Origin: Clostridia bacterium
GTDB lineage: Bacteria; Bacillota; Clostridia; Christensenellales; CAG-138
Assembly (NCBI GenBank): GCA_017388175.1
Contig: JAFOTD010000009.1
Location: forward strand, 1 to 62,005
DNA: 62,005 nt
Direction of reading: 5' to 3'
Under the pieces are notes generated by a model. That model saw only the letters and a program-made list of their open reading frames with translations. It was not told the DNA's origin and ran no database searches. Each line of letters begins with the position of its first letter. Position 1 is the stretch's first letter. Below are positions 58,381-62,005 of the stretch, piece after piece. The translations under genes were made by a program, and so were the position numbers.

Positions 58381-59823
58381 ATGGATAAAACAAGCGTAAT
58401 CTTCGGCAATCCGATCGATAAAAAGACCGTCAAAAAGGCGGAAAAGAGCAAGGCGAAGTTCATAAAGAAGTTCGGCGACGATACCAACAAGGAATACCAT
58501 CTGAGACTGAAACCCATCGACGAGATCAAGGAGATCAAAATCCAGAATCTCGTGCTTGCGGATAAGCCCTTGGAGCTTCCGAAGGACGCCGTGATCGTCG
58601 GCAACATCCGCATGGGCTTCGGTCACTACCGCATCGCAATGGCGATCGCGTCCTGCGCGCAAGCGCTCGGGCGCACGCCGGTGTGGATGGACCTTGCGTC
58701 GTTCGACGCGACCGGCTCCGCTATGATCCGCAGTCAGAACGATCTCTATTCGCTGGGCTCTAAGCTTTCGCAGAAGATCGGGCTTTTCAACAAGCTCGTG
58801 TGGGAGCCGATGAACAGCGAAGGCTTCAAGAAGATCACCTATAACGCGGCGGATCAGAAAAACTCCGAGCTTTTAGCGCCTTTATACGAGGATCTTCCGA
58901 AGGATATTCCGTACATCGGCACACACGTATGGCCCTCTCAGGGCGCGGTGCACGCGGGGCTGACGCACGTCGTCAACGCGATCCCGGATAACTGGCCGAT
59001 GGGTCTGCATCTTGCGGAGGGCTCGATCCACGCCGTGCAGACGCCGTTCGCCTACCTCGGCTATAAGAAGCTGAACGGCTTTGCGAAGACGGCACTGAAG
59101 CCGATGCCGGACGAGGACCTCAAGCTTGTCGGGCACTATATCGACCATGAGCTTGTCGAAAACGTCGAGCACGACTGCGCAAAGCGCGTGGAGCGTCTCG
59201 AAACCGGCGCGCCGATCCGCTTCCTCATGACGGTCGGCGGCGCGGGCGCGGGCGGCGACCTGTACCTTGCGATGACGAAGCATCTTCTGCCGTACGTAAA
59301 GGCGGGCAAGGCGGAGCTGTGGATCAACTTCGGCGACCACCTCACCATGTGGGACGTGTTCAAAAAGAGCATTCCCGGCATCGAAAAGGAAGCGAAAGCC
59401 TACTTCGACGATTACAAGGGCCTCTCCGATTGGGCGGAAACGCTCGACAATCCGAGCAAGGCGGGCGTCACCGTGTTCTGCAACAAGAACATCTTCGAGG
59501 CAGTATATTCGACGAACCTGCTGATGCGCAAGTGCGACGTGCTGATCACAAAGCCCTCAGAGCTGGCGTTCTATCCAGTGCCGAAGCTCATGATGCGCCA
59601 CATCGGCGGTCACGAGGTCTACGGCGCGATCTACGCGCGCGAGATGGGCGACTCGACCTTCGAGTGCGAAACCCCCGCCGCGCTGTGCGACATGATCGAC
59701 ACGCTCCTGAACGACAAGGCGATCTTAAAGCAGCTCAACAAGCGCATCGTGGAGCTCAAAAACTTCGGCGTCTACAACGGCGGCTACGAGGTCGTCAAGC
59801 TCGCGATCGAAGGCAAAAAGTAA
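58381..59823 (+). CDS. GT-B-like protein of unknown function (DUF6937-like)
   Basis: A 480-residue protein whose motifs resemble MurG/monogalactosyldiacylglycerol-synthase glycosyltransferases: GNIRMGFGHYRIAMAIA (about 74-90), FLMTVGGAGAGGDLYLA near the middle, and LLMRKCDVLITKPSELAFYPVPKLMM near the end. The first two match a nucleotide-sugar cleft and the last the acceptor/donor edge. I recall a family named DUF6937, but the number is from memory. It is 12 bases after the symporter and ends before a strong terminator, so it should act on the imported sugar. Confidence 0.7.
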   Translation: MDKTSVIFGNPIDKKTVKKAEKSKAKFIKKFGDDTNKEYHLRLKPIDEIKEIKIQNLVLADKPLELPKDAVIVGNIRMGFGHYRIAMAIASCAQALGRTPVWMDLASFDATGSAMIRSQNDLYSLGSKLSQKIGLFNKLVWEPMNSEGFKKITYNAADQKNSELLAPLYEDLPKDIPYIGTHVWPSQGAVHAGLTHVVNAIPDNWPMGLHLAEGSIHAVQTPFAYLGYKKLNGFAKTALKPMPDEDLKLVGHYIDHELVENVEHDCAKRVERLETGAPIRFLMTVGGAGAGGDLYLAMTKHLLPYVKAGKAELWINFGDHLTMWDVFKKSIPGIEKEAKAYFDDYKGLSDWAETLDNPSKAGVTVFCNKNIFEAVYSTNLLMRKCDVLITKPSELAFYPVPKLMMRHIGGHEVYGAIYAREMGDSTFECETPAALCDMIDTLLNDKAILKQLNKRIVELKNFGVYNGGYEVVKLAIEGKK

Positions 59824-59837
59824 CTCGAAGGCAATCA

Positions 59838-59863
59838 AAAAGCGCCGCATCCGCGGCGCTTTT
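59838..59863. terminator. Bidirectional terminator after the symporter operon
   Basis: AAAAGCGCCGC and GCGGCGCTTTT pair perfectly around ATCC, with T tracts on both strands. Confidence 0.9.
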
Positions 59864-59965
59864 GTTTTGTAATCATACGCGTTATTCCGGGCGAAAAACT
59901 GAGGATTCTTCGTGTTCGGTTCAGAATGACGCAGGGGATAAAGCAGCGGGCTGCTTCAAAAGCCG

Positions 59966-60442
59966 TCAGATGGGAAGGCTCCTCACCCAATCCTTGAGCT
60001 CGCGCTCGGAGACCTTCGGCGGGAAGACCCGGCCCGGCAGGATCGTTGCCTTGGAAAGCTCGCCCATGCGCGCAGGCGCCTTGCCGAGACCCGAGCCGCC
60101 GGAGGTGGCGAACGGAATGACCGTCTTGCCCGCAAAGTCGTACGCCTCGAGGAACGTATCGATGATCGAGGGCTCGCGGTACCACCAGATCGGGAAACCG
60201 ACAAAGATGACGTCGTAGTCCTTGACCGGGGCGTCGTGGTTCTGAAGCGGCGGCCGCGACGCTTCGTCGCGCATTTCGACCGTGCTCCTTGCGCTTTTGT
60301 CCATCCAGTTCAGGTCGTCGTTTGTATACGGCGTTTCGGGCGCGATCTCATAGAGCTCAGCGCCGACGCCCCTTGCAAGACGCGCCGCAACGGAAGCCGT
60401 CACGCCGCTTGCGCTGAAAAATGCAACCAGTGATTTCATCAT
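59966..60442 (-). CDS. Flavodoxin
   Basis: A 158-residue short-chain flavodoxin-like protein. The FMN phosphate loop is FFSASGVTASVA, followed by FVGFPIWWYREPSIID (the isoalloxazine-binding Trp/Tyr) and FATSGGSGLGKA. It is the kind that carries electrons in the cytoplasm of anaerobes. AGGAGG lies nine bases before the ATG. It is the last gene of a three-gene operon behind an MBL-fold hydrolase. Confidence 0.9.
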   Translation of the reverse strand: MMKSLVAFFSASGVTASVAARLARGVGAELYEIAPETPYTNDDLNWMDKSARSTVEMRDEASRPPLQNHDAPVKDYDVIFVGFPIWWYREPSIIDTFLEAYDFAGKTVIPFATSGGSGLGKAPARMGELSKATILPGRVFPPKVSERELKDWVRSLPI

Positions 60443-60460
60443 AATGCAGTACCTCCTTGT

Positions 60461-61063
60461 TTATTCAGTTTGATTTCGTGTCGGGATTTTGATCTCGATC
60501 GGGGCGGGATCGGCCTGTGCCGCTTCAAGGAAGCGGTCGACCGGGTCGAGCCGGAAGGAGAGATCGCCCGTCGAAAAGTGCATCGGCACGACGGTCTTCG
60601 GCGCGATGCGCTTTGCGATCGCCCACGCGGCCGGGCCGTCCACAGTATAGACCCCGCCGACAGGGATGAGCAGCGCGTCGCATCCGTGGAGCGCTTCGAT
60701 CGTCGCATCGTCCGGCATATGCCCGAGATCGCCGCAATGCACGATGCGCTGTCCGTCCGCTTCGATCACAAAGATCGTGTTCGGCCCGCGCTTTGCGCCG
60801 TTGACCTCGTCGTGGAAGGTCGAAAACCCGCGGATCGAAAAGCCCGCAAGCGTCTCGGGTCCGCACGATTCCTTGATCGCGGGCGAGCCGCCGACGCGCT
60901 CGACGGCGCAGTGGTCGTGATGCCTGTGCGAGAGCGTGATAACGTCCGCGTCCACGCGTTTCAGGTCGGGCAGGCTTCGTTCGTCCACCGGGTCGGTGAC
61001 GAGCCGCCCGCCGGCGTCGTTGACGAGATAAAAGGTCGAATGGCCGAGCCAGGTCCGTTTCAT
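60461..61063 (-). CDS. MBL-fold metal-dependent hydrolase (UPF0173-like)
   Basis: A 200-residue compact MBL-fold protein. It has TWLGHSTFYLVN at the start and the metal motif LSHRHHDHCAVERV, then VHCGDLGHMPDD and a late VPMHFST. Family members hydrolyse thioesters or other esters. I use the ATG at 61063, which overlaps the previous stop (ATGA) and has GGAGG eight bases upstream. Confidence 0.85.
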   Translation of the reverse strand: MKRTWLGHSTFYLVNDAGGRLVTDPVDERSLPDLKRVDADVITLSHRHHDHCAVERVGGSPAIKESCGPETLAGFSIRGFSTFHDEVNGAKRGPNTIFVIEADGQRIVHCGDLGHMPDDATIEALHGCDALLIPVGGVYTVDGPAAWAIAKRIAPKTVVPMHFSTGDLSFRLDPVDRFLEAAQADPAPIEIKIPTRNQTE

Positions 61064-61590
61064 TGTTCGTTCCTCCGTTCCCATAGTAAGATCTTTGCGG
61101 CACGGTTCAGCCGCTGTTCAAGCGCGACGCGCACGTTTCCGTCAAGGCGGTGCGAAGCGCAAAGAAGCCGCTTTTCGCCGTCCGGTGCATGAAACAGCGC
61201 CGCGTAAAACCCGTCGAGAAGGTTCGGGTCGTCCGGCGTTTTCGCGTCCGGATGTTGCGCCATGATCCATAGCCGCCGGGAAAAGAACGACTCGTCCGGC
61301 TCTTCTGCGGGCGGGAGCGCCTTTGCGTACGCGTCGATCGCGTCCGCCGTAAAGAAGAACAGCAGCCAGCCGTTTTCTTCCCGGACCGACGCAAGCAGCG
61401 GAACGCCGAACAGCGTGCATTCCGGGACGTGCTGGGCGAGCGTCTCGGCAGCGGCTTTTGCACCCGTCCGAAGGAAGCTTCCCGAAGCGAGGTGCGCCTT
61501 TTTCGACGGCTTCAGCGTCGGCTCTGTGCCAGTATGCCGCGCGACGAATGCGCCGAGCGTTTGTTCGATCGATGCACGAAACGAAATCAT
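61060..61590 (-). CDS. Unknown protein, first gene of a flavodoxin operon
   Basis: A 176-residue protein that I do not recognise. It has a central hydrophobic strand-rich part (CTLFGVPLLASVREENGWLLFFFT) and an Arg-rich C-terminus (RLDGNVRVALEQRLNRAAKILLWERRN). It overlaps the MBL hydrolase gene by four bases. Its promoter -10 is only six bases before the ATG, so the message is probably leaderless. Confidence 0.65.
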   Translation of the reverse strand: MISFRASIEQTLGAFVARHTGTEPTLKPSKKAHLASGSFLRTGAKAAAETLAQHVPECTLFGVPLLASVREENGWLLFFFTADAIDAYAKALPPAEEPDESFFSRRLWIMAQHPDAKTPDDPNLLDGFYAALFHAPDGEKRLLCASHRLDGNVRVALEQRLNRAAKILLWERRNEQ

Positions 61591-61596
61591 ATATTC

Positions 61597-61625
61597 ATGG
61601 TATCGGATTCTCGCCGAAAAGTCAA
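61597..61625 (-). promoter_or_regulatory. Promoter of the flavodoxin operon, leaderless type
   Basis: On the minus strand, TTGACT and TACCAT are separated by 17 bases, and GAATAT separates the -10 from the ATG at 61590. Confidence 0.5.
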
Positions 61626-61676
61626 CAGGTATGGAACCGCAAAGGTTGGGAAATACTTGCTGCGAGGTGAAAAAAG

Positions 61677-62005
61677 ATGCGAAAACGATTTCTGACCGGA
61701 CTTTTGCTGCTCGTGCTCGGCACGGTCGGCGTTGTGAAGACCGCGGCGCCCGCGCTCAAAACGATCTCGTCCCATGACGGTATCCTGCGTCTGCACGTGA
61801 TCGCCGCAAGCGATTCCGAGGAGGACCAGAGCGCGAAGCTTCAGGTGCGCGACGCGATCCTGCCGCTGTTTTCCGCGGCGGAAAGCTACGAGGATGCGCG
61901 CGCGTTTCTGCTCTCGCACGGAAGCGAGATCCAATCGGCGGCCGAAGCGGTATTGAAAGGCCGCGGGCTCGATTACGGCGTGCAGCTTTCCCTGGGCACG
62001 GAGAC
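61677..62005 (+). CDS. spoIIR: Stage II sporulation protein R, N-terminal part (cut by window end)
   Basis: The frame runs off the right edge (109 codons seen). A signal/anchor segment (RFLTGLLLLVLGTVGVV) is followed by ILRLHVIAASDSEEDQSAKLQVRDAIL, the hallmark of SpoIIR. In spore formers it is made in the forespore and triggers processing of pro-SigmaE in the mother cell through SpoIIGA. GAGGTG lies seven bases before the ATG. It marks the organism as coming from a sporulating lineage. Confidence 0.9.
   Translation, partial: MRKRFLTGLLLLVLGTVGVVKTAAPALKTISSHDGILRLHVIAASDSEEDQSAKLQVRDAILPLFSAAESYEDARAFLLSHGSEIQSAAEAVLKGRGLDYGVQLSLGTE

Noticed and set aside
1-62005. tRNA or rRNA genes
   Set aside because: No cloverleaf with a GGTTCGA-type arm and no rRNA-like conserved stretch was noticed on either strand by eye; a covariance scan was not possible.

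Overview
The window looks like a piece of a high-GC, anaerobic, Gram-positive chromosome, most likely an uncultured gut-type member of Bacillota class Clostridia. The reasons are a partial spoIIR at the right edge (endospore lineage), an oxygen-sensitive class III ribonucleotide reductase, a tandem glycine riboswitch, a wall-polymer cluster with an ABC exporter and CDP-glycerol transferase, an LCP protein, a DacF-like carboxypeptidase, and dispersed hairpin repeats. It cannot be placed to genus from sequence reading alone. No rRNA, tRNA, phage or CRISPR locus was seen.

Layout. 1-8 kb: the end of a large secreted repeat protein with a decayed phosphoesterase-like domain, rarA, a membrane-anchored XRE regulator and a secreted multidomain papain-like protease. 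8-15 kb: a glycine cleavage operon (gcvT-gcvH-gcvPA-gcvPB-lplA-lpdA) on the minus strand behind a tandem glycine riboswitch with a visible terminator. 15-26 kb: a compact, mostly overlapping polysaccharide/teichoic-type operon: priming sugar transferase, two epimerase-like proteins, two GT2 enzymes, a CDP-glycerol transferase-like protein, TagGH-like exporter genes and a polysaccharide pyruvyl transferase fused to a MenD-like thiamine-diphosphate enzyme. 26-28.5 kb: a phosphodiester glycosidase-like lipoprotein, a 35-residue membrane peptide and an LCP protein. 28.5-44 kb: a small repeat element, then membrane, peptidase, two-component, regulator, lipase and DUF937 genes, dacF, a TPR/nucleotidyltransferase pair and a radical-SAM activase.

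44-49 kb: nrdD carrying its own C-terminal redoxin domain, then a DUF559 nuclease gene between two palindrome arrays with inverted ends, then a thioredoxin-reductase-like gene. The redox genes make a plausible nucleotide-reduction unit that the DUF559/palindrome module interrupts. 49-56 kb: two DegV proteins, a GT2, a small lipoprotein, a minus-strand trio (YgjP-like protease, rlmH, yycJ-like) and the divergent ispE plus an ECF S component. 56-62 kb: a second copy of the small repeat element, a GPH sugar symporter with a large insertion paired with a GT-B-like protein, a minus-strand trio (unknown protein, MBL hydrolase, flavodoxin) and spoIIR.

The most unusual signals are: the pyruvyl transferase/MenD-like fusion; the DUF559 gene framed by palindrome arrays; a 224/348-bp element inserted at the foot of terminator hairpins, with the hairpin duplicated at both sites; four promoters whose -10 box lies 6-7 nt before the ATG, implying leaderless mRNAs; and the NrdD-redoxin fusion near a TrxB-like protein lacking the usual NADPH-binding motif. 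All functional statements come from motif reading; no database search was run.
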